Part shown: positions 1 to 11,391 of the stretch, one piece after another | Layout of the letters: each line of letters starts with the position of its first letter | How positions within the stretch are numbered: the first letter of the stretch is position 1 | Assembly (NCBI RefSeq): GCF_019649055.1 | Contig: NW_026570355.1 | Location: 1 to 64,000, forward strand | Reading direction: 5' to 3' | From: Paramacrobiotus metropolitanus | Taxonomy: Eukaryota; Tardigrada; Eutardigrada; Parachela; Macrobiotidae | DNA: 64,000 bases | Notes under the pieces: generated by a model | What the model was told of the DNA's origin: nothing | What the model saw: only the letters and a program-made list of their open reading frames with translations | Databases searched by the model: none | Made by a program: the position numbers and the translations under genes

Positions 1-138
1 TTTATCAGACGTTGACATCATCATGTTGTGCTTTGTAATTTCCGTTTTGTATCGTTTTGAACTTAAAACTTTTATCAACTCATGAATACATAGATAAAGC
101 AGTTATTTTGTTCCGTTTTGAGTGCGTTTGCTGTCGCG

Positions 139-1700
139 ATGGGTTCGAAACAGCACGTCGATTTACATGCTATCAAAGCCTATTTGGAGACTAAAAAATA
201 TCCATCTGACGTAACGACAAAAGATCAAAAGCGAGTTTTTCGGCGACGTTCTGGAGCCCTTTTTATTCGTGACGGAAAGTTATTTCGGAAGATGTCGCGC
301 GGAAAAGCATCTGACACTACGGAGAGTGCGGAAGACCTTGTTGTGATTCTGAGTCCTGAGGAAGCCCAGAAGCTAGTTACTGAGCTGCATAGGTAATGTA
401 GCGGTGGTGCTAAGCAGTAGAACTAAGCGGTAGCTGCGATTTTCATCGAGAAACAAAGCAGCGAATCAGACAAATTTTGAGATTTACTGTACAATGAAAA
501 TGATATCAGAAAGCAAATTCCTTTTTCATAGACGAGGGCGCGTAGTTCATTTAGCTGGCGACTTCTTTGAAGATAGTGCGCTGACAAGCGCTCGTCGGGA
601 GAGCATGTCAATATCGCCTAACCGGAAAATTATACAAAATTGCTATCTTGCAATTTGCGTGATATGTGTTGTTTTAAAGCATTTCAAGTGTGGTACGTTG
701 TAGTATTCTTGGTCACGCTCGTCGGGATGCGCTGGAAGCGTCCATTAATCGCATGTATTACTGGAATGGAATTAGGCAGACTATTGACGAAGTGGTAAGC
801 GCTTCGGAAACGTTTAACTAGCTTGAAGAATCCTTATTTTAAACATCAATATTTTTAGATTAATGGGTGCACGATTTGCCACGAGCAAGGAAAGGGACTA
901 GATGCAGCGTAGGAGCCTTTATCGTCCGTAGCTATTCCCAGCCGACCTTGGGCGCTTATCGGCTACGACCTGATCGAACTACCCGAAACCAAACAGGGAA
1001 ATCTTTTTGTGTTGACCATCGTAGACTACTTCACCAAGTTCAGAATGGCGTTCCCAATCCACAACAACAAAGCCGAAACAATCGTGGAAAAGCTTTTTCA
1101 TGTATATTCTTTATTCGGAATTCCAGAAAACATAATTTCCGACAACGGTACGCGTTGGACGGTTTACCTAAAGCTCACGAAAGTTTCTGATTACCAAATA
1201 TTTTTTAAATAGCATTCGGCGCATATATTTAGATAGCAAAATTTTTTCAACTTTACGCTTGATTTTTGACGGTGTTCTTCAGACAGCAATTTCCTACAAA
1301 TTTGTTTGTATTTAGTTAGTAGCTGCTCCATGGCCTTGCACCACTTTTTGATTTGCCGCTGTCTTTTCGCTACCGGGCACTGCGCGCGTTAGGTAAAACG
1401 CACTGTACCGTGTGCCACGATTCTCGTATGTGACGGTTACACTCGTATATCAGATTTTGTGGTGCATTCTCATCGAGAGGCAGCGGTAAATGTATATTCT
1501 TTATTCGGAATGTGTACGAAACAGAAGAAAATTTTCTTCATTTATAATCAATTTAACAATAAATTCTTTAAAGGATTGGAATTTAAGAACGATAAAAACC
1601 ATGATATGGAAAAGACGCTTGGCATTCGCCATCGGTATGCCAAACCGCGGCACCCTCGAACGTGCGGCCAGGTGGAACAAATCAATAAGCAACTGAAAGC
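139..1700 (+). pseudogene. Spliced Ty3/Gypsy-type integrase-derived gene, interrupted
   Basis: Exons 139-392, 704-794 and 859-1165 join in phase through introns 393-703 and 795-858 (GT-AG). Together they give an integrase H2C2 zinc finger (LHS..GHARRD, then CTICH) and the start of an rve catalytic core (GYDLIEL, then IISDNG, the first two catalytic Asp). A further exon near 1574-1700, ending at a GTAAGT donor, carries the third part (PRHPRTCGQVEQINKQ, with the catalytic Glu). One in-frame TAG at 910-912 lies between the finger and the core. Between the second Asp and the Glu, about 400 bp of non-matching sequence is bounded by two copies of a 22-bp segment (about 1101 and 1490). Introns are unusual for a raw retroelement, so this may be a decayed domesticated gene of the GIN/KRBA2 kind. 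Integrase identity is confident; its status is not. Confidence 0.7.
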
Positions 1701-1704
1701 GTAA

Positions 1705-1885
1705 GTGTTTTTATCACGTTACTGAGAATTACCAATAGTTTATTCTGAAACTCCTAACTGCGAACGACAACCACCGAACTCGCAACGCAATCTGATATTC
1801 ATAGCCGATTTTTCCGGATTGACATTTTTTTTGACCCCCCCATTTTGACATTTTTCCGGATTGACATTGACATTTTCCGGATTGA
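1705..1885. other. Spacer leading into the satellite, with ttccggattgacat motifs
   Basis: Non-coding. The motif ttccggattgacat recurs three times between about 1810 and 1885 beside a C-run. It shares TTCCGG with the satellite unit and may be a degenerate edge of the array. Confidence 0.4.
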
Positions 1886-4800
1886 CAACACTAAATTCGT
1901 TCCGGCAATAATGTCCCCATGCCGAACACCATTATATTCGTTTCGGCAATAATGTCCCCCATGCCGGACACAACTAAATTCGTTCCGGCAATAATGTCCC
2001 CCATGACGGACACCATTATATTCGTTTCGGCAATAATGTCCCCCATGGCGGACGCCACTAAATTCGTTCCGGCAATAATGTCCCCCATGGCGGACAACAC
2101 TAAATTCGTTCCGGCAATAATGTCCCCCATGCCGGACACAACTAAATTCGTTCCGGCAGTAATGTCCCCCATGCCGAACACCACTAAATTCGTTCCGGCA
2201 ATATTGTCCCCCATGCCGTATACTAGTAATTTCCTTCCGGCAATAATGTCCCCCATGCCGGGCACCACTAAATTCGTTCCGGCATTAATGTCCCCCATGC
2301 CGGACACAACTAAATTCGTTCCGGCAATAATGTCCCCCATGACGGACACCATTATATTCGTTTCGGCAATAATGTCCCCCATGGCGGACACCACTAAATT
2401 CGTTCCGGCAATAATGTCCCCCATGGCGGACAACACTAAATTCGTTCCGGCAATAATGTCCCCCATGCCGAACACCATTATATTCGTTTCGGCAATAATG
2501 TCCCCCATGCCGGACACAACTAAATTCGTTCCGGCAATAATGTCCCCCATGCCGGACACAACTAAATTCGTTCCGGCAGTAATGTCCCCCATGCCGAACA
2601 CCACTAAATTCGTTCCGGCAATAATGTCCCCCATGCCGTATACTAATAATTTCCTTCCGGCAATAATGTCCCCCATGCCGGGCACCACTAAATTCGTTCC
2701 GGCAATAATGTCCCCCATGCTGGACACCATTATATTCGTTTCGGCAATAATGTCCCCCATGGCGGACAACACTAAATTCGTTCCGGCAATAATGTCCCCC
2801 ATGCCGAACACCATTATATTCGTTTCGGCAATAATGTCCCCCATGCCGGACACAACTAAATTCGTTCCGGCAATAATGTCCCCCATGACGGACACCATTA
2901 TATTCGTTTCGGCAATAATGTCCCCATGGCGGACACCACTAAATTCGTTCCGGCAATAATGTCCCCATGGCGGACAACACTAAATTCGTTCCGGCAATAA
3001 TGTCCCCATGCCGGACACAGCTAAATTCGTTCCGGCAGTAATGTCCCCCATGCCGAACACCACTAAATTCGTTCCGGCAATATTGTCCCCCATGCCGTAT
3101 ACTAGTAATTTCCTTCCGGCAATAATGTCCCCCATGCCGGGCACCACTAAATTCGTTCCGGCATTAATGTCCCCCATGCCGGACACAACTAAATTCGTTC
3201 CGGCAATAATGTCCCCCATGCCGAACACCACTAAATTCGTTTCGGCATTAATGTCCCCCATGCCGAACACAACTAAATTCGTTCCGGCAATAATGGCCCC
3301 CATGCCGGGCACCACTAAATTCGTTCCGGCAATAATGTCCCCCATGCCGGACACAACTAAATTCGTTCCGGCAGTAATGTCCCCCATGCCGAACACCACT
3401 AAATTCGTTCCGGCAATAATGTCCCCCATGCCGTATACTAGTAATTTCCTTCCGGCAATAATGTCCCCATGCCGGACACAACTAATTTCGTTCCGGCATT
3501 AATGTCCCCCATGCCGGGCACCACTAAATTCGTTCCGGCAATAATGTCCCCCATGCCGTATACTAGTAATTTCCTTCCGGCAATAATGTCCCCCATGCCG
3601 GACACCACTAATTTCGTTCCGGCAGTAATGTCCCCCATGCTGGGCACCACTAAATTCGTTCCGGCAATAATGTCATCTATGCCGGACACCATTATATTCG
3701 TTTCGGCAATAATGTCCCCCATGCCGGACACAACTAAATTCGTTCCGGCAATAATGTCCCCCATGACGGACACCATTATATTCGTTTCGGCAATAATGTC
3801 CCCCATGCCGGGCACCACTAAATTCGTTCTGGCAATAATGTCCCCCATGCTGGACACCATTATATTCGTTTCGGCAATAATGTCCCCCATGGCGGACAAC
3901 ACTAAATTCGTTCCGGCAATAATGTCCCCCATGCCGAACACCATTATATTCGTTTCGGCAATAATGTCCCCCATGCCGGACACAACTAAATTCGTTCCGG
4001 CAATAATGTCCCCCATGACGGACACCATTATATTCGTTTCGGCAATAATGTCCCCCATGGCGGACACCACTAAATTCGTTCCGGCAATAATGTCCCCCAT
4101 GGCGGACAACACTAAATTCGTTCCGGCAATAATGTCCCCCATGCCGGACACAACTAAATTCGTTCCGGCAGTAATGTCCCCCATGCCGAACACCACTAAA
4201 TTCGTTCCGGCAATATTGTCCCCCATGCCGTATACTAGTAATTTCCTTCCGGCAATAATGTCCCCCATGCCGGGCACCACTAAATTCGTTCCGGCATTAA
4301 TGTCCCCCATGCCGGACACAACTAAATTCGTTCCGGCAATAATGTCCCCCATGCCGAACACCACTAAATTCGTTTCGGCATTAATGTCCCCCATGCCGAA
4401 CACAACTAAATTCGTTCCGGCAATAATGTCCCCCATGCCGGGCACCACTAAATTCGTTCCGGCAATAATGTCCCCCATGCCGGACACAACTAAATTCGTT
4501 CCGGCAGTAATGTCCCCCATGCCGAACACCACTAAATTCGTTCCGGCAATAATGTCCCCCATGCCGTATACTAGTAATTTCCTTCCGGCAATAATGTCCC
4601 CATGCCGGACACAACTAATTTCGTTCCGGCATTAATGTCCCCCATGCCGGGCACCACTAAATTCGTTCCGGCAATAATGTCCCCCATGCCGTATACTAGT
4701 AATTTCCTTCCGGCAATAATGTCCCCCATGCCGGACACCACTAATTTCGTTCCGGCAGTAATGTCCCCCATGCTGGGCACCCCTAAATTCGTTCCGGCAA

Positions 4801-5190
4801 TAATGTCATCTATGCCGGACACCATTATATTCGTTTCGGCAATAATGTCCCCCATGCCGGACACAACTAAATTCGTTCCGGCAATAATGTCCCCCATGAC
4901 GGACACCATTATATTCGTTTCGGCAATAATGTCCCCCATGGCGGACAACACTAAATTCGTTCCGGCAATAATGTCCCCCATGCCGGACACAACTAAATTC
5001 GTTCCGGCAGTAATGTCCCCCATGCCGAACACCACTAAATTCGTTCCGGCAATAATGTACCCCATGCCGTATACTAGTAATTTCCTTCCGGCAATAATGT
5101 CCCCCATGCCGGGCACCACTAATTTCGTTCCGGCATTAATGTCCCCCATGCCGGACATCACTAAATTCGTTCCGGCAATAATGTCCCTTC
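1886..5190. repeat. 42-bp satellite array, about 79 units
   Basis: Direct repeat of a 42-bp unit built around CCGGCAATAATGTCCCCCAT. Three main variants differ before the core: ACTAAATTCG, ATTATATTCG and AGTAATTTCC. Because 42 is a multiple of three and the unit lacks stops in several frames, long ORFs exist on both strands (plus strand 14-residue unit TKFVPAIMSPMPDT; minus strand MGDIIAGTNLVVSG). They break wherever the C5 tract is C4 (near 1915, 2924, 2968, 3006, 3466 and 4599). No signal peptide, splice context or third-position bias is evident, so I treat the ORFs as a by-product of the repeat. A 1,133-bp higher-order duplication (about 3008-3800 repeated at 4141-4930) shows recent expansion. 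Confidence 0.95.
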
Positions 5191-5357
5191 GGTGACTGAT
5201 GTCCTCAGCTGTTTTGGACTGGTAACGCTGTGGTAACGCTGGTGGCAGTTTTTCAAAGGTCACCGATCGCCCTGAAAATCAGCTTTCCGTTGTAGGTCCC
5301 CCACGTCACCATTCTGACTAAAGGGTTACCGTTTTGGAGATGGTGGCAGGGGGGACA

Positions 5358-5398
5358 CGGCAAAAATGTCCGGGGGGACAGGGGGGACATTTTTGCCG
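5358..5398. repeat. 14-bp inverted repeat flanking a G-rich loop
   Basis: Arms 5358-5371 and 5385-5398 (CGGCAAAAATGTCC and its complement) are perfect, around GGGGGGACAGG. The right arm with its G-run closely matches the reverse complement of the satellite core (GGGGGACATTATTGCCGG), so it looks like an inverted outlier of the array. Confidence 0.75.
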
Positions 5399-6079
5399 GT
5401 CACATATGTTTATGACAGCAGTGTGATCGGTTTTTTCCACAGATCCTAAAGGAATATCAAGCCGGTGATCCGCGCCCCTCAGCCCATTATTATCCAGCTG
5501 TATGTGCATTTATGTGTTTTCGCACCTTTTTGTACAAATACATGACGGAACATTATTCAGAAGCCAGTTGCTTGGCCGAGTGGTGCTTCTTTTTGTTGGT
5601 TTAGCCAGGAAAAGAAAATTGTTGCTTGCTTGAAAAAACCGGCACAGAAGTAATCGGGTAGGTCAAACTGCACGATAATCGCGGTGTGCGGAATTCGCTT
5701 AACTGTTTTAGGTACTGGAAAACGGTTTTAAACACCAGACAGCATAAATAAAGTCTCAGTTCCTTCGGATCGTTTTGTTCTTATTTGTATCTTTGTGGAG
5801 AAGTCTTACGACCAGAAAGAGGCACGCGCAACGTTAACAGTCACTCGCTTTACTCACTGTGTTCCTGCTCCGAATTAGTCGTATGACTCGTGTCTAATTC
5901 TCATGGCGGATAGTACACACCCTTCGATTTTATTCCACCTCTTCTATAACTGGATTTACGCACACACTCCGTCACTGCTGCAGCGAATAATTCGCTACCA
6001 ATAAAAACCTGAATTAGCTATCTGATACCCTCATCAAAGTTTGGATAAACAGCAAAGCTGTACGCTTTTGTTACATTGT
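5399..6079. other. Intergenic, no gene recognised
   Basis: Short ORFs only. It lies between the satellite and the 3' end of the minus-strand F-box gene. AATAAA-like sequences occur at about 5745 and 6001 on the plus strand, but nothing ties them to a gene. Confidence 0.4.
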
Positions 6080-7988
6080 TCATCTCAACATGGGTCTTGG
6101 CTCATCCTCTGAGGTTTCCTCCGATCCGGATGAAACATGGCCTTCAAGTGAGAGTTTCCCGGAGTGTAGACTGTCTTCACTGTCTTCTGATGTGTCCGTA
6201 TCGTAGGTATCGCCCATGATATACCGCCATAATTTGTCCAAACAGATTTTTCTCAATTCTTTCACTTCTGACGATGAGATGCCAACATTATTGTCCACTA
6301 ACCAGCTCCTAGCGGCACCGTACACCGAGGAACGTGGATCACCGAATTTAAATGCTTGCAGAATCTATGTATAAGCACAAAAAAATGGCGTCCCTATCTT
6401 GTACGTGTAAATAATCCGGCAGAAAACTGGTGCTGAGTCGCACGCGATACCTTGAGCAGCCGGCAGCAGCCATCCTGGGATTTGATGTTAACATTTTTCG
6501 CTGTCCACTGTACTGCGCTATCCAAACCAGACAGGTCGCCGCAATCCAGATGCCCCTCAAATAAATCCCAGAGAAGTTCAGCATTAACCGTATCTAAACG
6601 GATAACAACAATGGGAAATTTAAAGCTAATGTCTTCTGTTAAAAGCAGCTGGCAGTCCTTCCACACAATACAGTCACAGCACGACTCCAAACCAGAATAC
6701 AGCTGGGCCAGGTCGTCCAGGTATTCTTCTAAATTGTACTCCTGGTTCAACATCGGCGTCGTGTGCTGGTGCAGTACTAAACGCTGGATGTGGAAATCGC
6801 TACTCTCAAGAATCTGCTGGGTGAACTTGATCGCCTGACCGGCTGGTGTTAGGCTATCAAACAATCCCTCAAAATCACGGTGATCATATCTGTGATCGCG
6901 CAGGCATACTGCTCGGACAGCTGGAGTAATCTGCTTCACAATACAATTGCACGTAACATAAGTGTCCATCCGGTAATCCGCGGTTGACGGACTGCCGGGC
7001 ATCGGGAGCGCTACACAAAACACCTGAAGAAGTTGTGGAGAACTAAGAATATCCTCCCATAATCGACAGGTGCGTCTGCATCGCTGCCGATAGATGACGT
7101 CCAGTGACTGGAAGACTTCCATCAAAAGTACTACTGGCAGGAACAAACCGTGCTCGCGGTCGGTATACATACCGCAGTCAAAATCGTCCTGAAAGTCCTG
7201 GTTGAGGTTATCAAGTCCCGCATCGCAATAGACCTGTTGAAATTTTTTAAACAGTTCTATAATCGGGGTTAAGGAGCTGCGAGACTTACAGATTTGTCGT
7301 TCAGCGCCGGCATACCACGCCGTCGTTTCTTGTAGCGAAGATACGCGACCAATCGGCACTCCTGTTGCCCTTCTTGACGGGAGGGTAACGCGATTCTCGA
7401 TGGTTCCGCCGTCAGGTACCGGTCGTCTAAACTGTTAAGTGTTATAAAAAAGTCCCCTGGTTGAAGCCTTCTGCGACGAAGATCCTCTGCCGAAGGCGGT
7501 TGGCGGATCTGCGAGTAGGGTAGCAGCTCACGAATGGGTTGACCAGCCAACGTTATGTCCACTAGAGCAAAGTTTTTCAAGGCTTCCACGCGGACCAGAA
7601 GGAGTTTTGCCGGAAACCATCTCCACGGTTGATCGGAACGCTCGCAGAGTAATGCTTGTACAGCAGGTGCACAATCCAACATAAAGCAGTCCAAGAGCGT
7701 GCCATTGCCGGTGTGTTGGCGCTTTTTCGGACGTTGGACGTTCTGGCTTGGTCGGCCATAGGTCGATCTCTCGTCTGCACTCCTGCTGGAGCAGTCGAAG
7801 ACTTTTCCGTATTTCACCAATACTGACTCGTGTGCTGGGCTTCCAAAATTAACAATCAACTGCGGTTCTCTGCCATCAGCGTCTTGTATGTCAATTACAT
7901 GGCCGTGCTGCAGCAGTCCGTCCACTTCAACGTCTACCGCATTCCATGCGTAAACAGAGCGTTCACCGTTTTCGTATAAATGCCGCAT
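6080..7988 (-). CDS. F-box protein with a lineage-specific N-terminal domain
   Basis: Three exons: 7988-7290, 7233-6451 and 6364-6080. Introns of 56 and 86 nt (GTAAGT..CAACAG; GTATCG..ACATAG) are both phase 0, giving 588 residues. The start is the ATG at 7988. Residues about 264-297 are an F-box: LPVVLLMEVFQSLD, then RxRxxCxxW. F-box proteins recruit substrates to SCF ubiquitin ligases through SKP1. The N-terminal about 100 residues (WNAVDVEVDGLLQHG, then a VNFGSP stretch) are unlike families I can name; the fold could be Tudor/agenet-like. The tail after residue 545 is Ser/Asp/Glu-rich (DTDTSEDSEDS). A decayed paralogue lies 4 kb further along on the same strand. I am confident in the gene model; the substrate role is inferred. 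Confidence 0.8.
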
Positions 7989-8639
7989 GTTGGTGTTTCT
8001 CACCTCCCCGTTTGGAATATTTTTAAAAGAAGTCCAATACTGCCGTATCTGTACGTGTTCATAAGGCTAAAATGCAATGCTGGTAACATCAATGAAAATA
8101 ATGTCAGACGCAGTGTATTAAATGAGTGATGTATTGTAAGTTATTAGCGTGTTATCATATCTTATCAGACTGCTTTCCACTTTAAACGACTTATCTTCGC
8201 AGTCTGCCTTGCGTTAGTTCGCGTACTATACAGTACTAATTATGCTTTTGGTAACTCGAAGCATTAGCATCGAGCGTTTTGTTCCATTCTGTGCAATTCC
8301 CATGCCGCGTACGTATATTGCGTGATCATTTCTGTGCAATGTCGTGCGTTCAAGATTATAGCAAGCAAACAGCCGCGAGCGCAGGATAATGAGCTGAAAA
8401 CCGTGCTTCCGAACAACATGTGGGAAGATAAGCCGTTCATCGTTTCAGCGTTCAAGCAATATTTCTACCAAGCAATTTTCATAGTTTGGTCATTCGCTTT
8501 GGCTTTCATTCGTACCTTGTGGATAAGTGCTTTCTTAAGCGCTTTTAATCAGAATTACCAAGCCACCTTCAACGGTTCTGTACATAAAACAAACGCGCTG
8601 TTCCAATTCTTCAACGTCTCACTGAACAACCTGCCATCC
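7989..8639. other. Upstream region of the F-box gene, no clear gene
   Basis: It probably contains the F-box gene promoter. A 115-codon plus-strand ORF (8322-8669) resembles nothing I know and overlaps the repeated block that begins near 8640, so I do not call it a gene. Confidence 0.35.
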
Positions 8640-9110
8640 ACTTATCATCGGCATATATTTGCCGGATAATCCGGATTATCGAAACGGTTCGACTCCCGCG
8701 GATGCCGGTTTGTAACAAAGTGTTGAACATCGCATTTTGTATCTCAGATGCAGGCGGGGGAATTGGTGCATTCAACGAAATCGCAGCTATTAATTGAGAC
8801 CTCACCTACTCCGAACAGTGAAAGCGTTTTTCCAGGCTATACAGTACTGTATACATCCCCATCTTCATCAGTGTTATCATGGGTTAATTAACGGCTCATC
8901 ATAACCGGCGTATAATTACGGTCACGCTGCTATCCGCCAGGACGGCATCAATATTGCGACCCGGATTCCGCTTGTCCTTGAACGCCGGCCTGCGCAGTGT
9001 GGGCTGCGGATTTCTGCAGGTTGTCTGGTTTAGGGTCGCACTTCTGTTACATACTCCGGCAGTCAGCATCCAGTTTTACTCTGAATCAGAAATTATTGTG
9101 CTCCCACTGT
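8640..9110 (+). repeat. Dispersed block, copy related to 51.48-51.90 kb
   Basis: It shares stretches with 51,480-51,900 in the same order: tttgccggataatccgg, then gcggatgccggt, then cggctcatcat..ccgg..gtataatta, then ctccggcagtcagcatcc and agttttactctg. The conserved order with diverged sequence suggests the remains of a duplicated gene or gene-sized unit. No open frame survives across it. Confidence 0.6.
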
Positions 9111-9196
9111 CTGGGAGTGAAGATGATGCGTGACACTCACCAGAAAATGCACGACGTCCAATGCTCCGCGTAATGCCGCTGTTTGCGAGGCTACGA
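9108..9196 (+). pseudogene. Last-exon fragment of the Cys-rich secreted family
   Basis: In one frame it reads VKMMRDTHQKMHDVQCSA then a stop, matching the C-terminal exon of the paralogues at 22.4, 29.3 and 50.3 kb (for example MEVLQDAYQKLHDAHCSQ then a stop). No first or second exon was found next to it, so it is an orphan exon. Confidence 0.55.
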
Positions 9197-10548
9197 AGGC
9201 GGAATTATATTATGTACTTCACTGAAGACGTCCATCGAAGGGCAGAGCTCCTCTCAGCCTGAATGACGAGTCAAAAGCACGTTTTTCCACTGCGCAGTGC
9301 ACACGCGGGCGGAATTCACTTAAACCGTGCGAGATATATTGTGCAACTTGCTCTCTCTTACAATAATACAAAATACCTAAAGAGCACTTGAAACTTGTTG
9401 TTTTTTGACAAAAAGTTTATTCTCTCCAACTATTTTCATACCAAAAAATGACCTTTGTATAAAAAAACGTAAAGCAGCTGTTGAGCATTCATTGCAACAG
9501 TGAAAATATGATAGTTAAGACCGAATAAAAGAATCAATTCTTCCACATGATTATAGAATTATTCTGCAAAATTTTCGCCCTCAACCAAACAGAGACATTG
9601 TTAAGCAGATACACAAATAAAACAAAAGCACTAACGAGTAACGGAGCTGTGACCATACGGTTCAGTGACAAGCTAACCAAATTATAAACATCAGAATTTA
9701 AATCGTTTCCGGGTTTTCATTCTATTTGCTATCATTCCGTGTCATATCTACAGATACCGTAAACAGCCACCCAGTATCTATACCTCAGTGACTCAAAGCA
9801 AATAAACACACTTTATTCAACTTGCGAAGGTACAGGCCTCCTAAATTCTTCCGCGACCACTGGCGACCGGAATAATGCACGGATGGGCGCGGATCGCAGC
9901 TTTGGTAAGCCTCAAGAACCTACAAAAAAGCAGATAAAAACAATCTGACACTGTTGCACTGACCACAATGTAAGAGAAATATCTTTAGAAATAAATTTAA
10001 AGTAGCAAGCGTCCTGTGTACCGCTGTGGTTAGTACGGAAAATAAAATCGAAACACTTACAAGAGAATTAGAACTTAATTCATTTTTATGTATCTTTATA
10101 TTAATCTTTATCTTATATATATTAATTATTATTAATAAATATATATTATATATATTAATCTTTATCTTTAACCTTTAATTTGACAGCAACCAAGTAATTC
10201 TATGATCACACAGAACGTACACGTGTGCAAGTCCTATTGCAACGCATGTTTCATGTACAGTCTATACAGTTGAGTGAGTAACAATCACCGGTTGTACTGA
10301 GTGTCCGCTAACTGCAACTACAGTGCAGGGGACTTTTGAGGGACACCGTATGATTAGTTTGCCGGGGGCACTAATCAAAGCGCCTTTAAAGTCTGTGCTG
10401 TCTTCACCTAGTCAAACGCTACCTGAGCATCGTATACGGCCACAGCGGACTTCATTGATATTAACGTTTTACTTTCACCATTGAAATTTTGCTCAGTCGT
10501 GCGTACTGCTTTGGCGGACAGAGGAGAACAGAATAATTTCTTTAAATA
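9197..10548. other. AT-rich intergenic region
   Basis: No gene seen. About 10085-10185 is a low-complexity TA-rich tract (tatatattaat repeats). Confidence 0.5.
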
Positions 10549-11293
10549 CAGCCCTGCTACGCCAAGTTCGGACACTTTTGAAAATAAATGATAAAATATT
10601 CGTTTTTCACGTTTTGTGCAGCTCTTTTATTTTTTCTAGTATAACGTTTTATCGCGAATCTGGCAATATCAAATTCGGAATCTTGTGATCTGTCAGCGAG
10701 AAGACAGGAGCAAATTAAAGGGCTGGGGTGAGGGTCATTACCGAACTGCTTATATCGGCAACTCCCGTAAAATCCCCAATCAATAGTTTTGTGCGAACAT
10801 TAGCGAAATCTTTTCAGTGACCGACAAGGTCTCTAGCACGGGCTAACAAAAGAGTACTACGCGATCGGTGCGCCAGGTGATTTCGAAGGAAGATCTGTCA
10901 CCCATAGACTTGCATGTTAAAAGGTACCTCCCGAAGAGTGTGGTTGCCTAGTGCGCTGATCGGTTTCGTGAAGATGTTAGTACTTCAATAGATGTTAGAA
11001 AGGGACCGTTAGTAAATCGCAATGCCACTTGGAAGTTTCCAATTTTCCAGAATTTTTAAAGAATTATTGATTGAACATGGTGATTTTTTCGTAAGCAGCG
11101 CGTTTTTTTGAAAAAAAGTGCAAGTAAAACTTTTGCTCTCGTTTCCGGCATGGTAGCTTTTCGCATAGAAACATAATTTAGAAAGTTGCTGTTGATTGTA
11201 ATCTATCATAAAAAAATTAAATCAGAAGTTCAGATATCAACGGTCGCAGATGAGAAATATTTGTTACTGTCCGAACTTGGCGTAGCAGGGCTG
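10549..11293. mobile_element. Non-autonomous TA-flanked inverted-repeat element
   Basis: It has perfect 26-bp terminal inverted repeats beginning CAGCCCTGCTACGCCAAG (10549-10574 and 11268-11293). TA is found immediately outside both ends (10547-10548 and 11294-11295), as for Tc1/mariner/pogo-type insertions. The 745-bp body encodes no transposase; the 66-codon minus-strand ORF inside is not recognisable. Confidence 0.85.
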
Positions 11294-11391
11294 TATATTG
11301 GGGTTTTTCATATTCGTATTCATGATAAGCTAGATTTTCTCCACCGCAAAGTCTTTCCTGATTAAATACGCCATCATGTATCAACCATACC

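Noticed and set aside
1919-5195. Long ORFs (150-390 codons) on both strands of the satellite
   Set aside because: They follow from a stop-free 42-bp period; frames break at C4 units, and no splice, start or codon-bias evidence supports coding.
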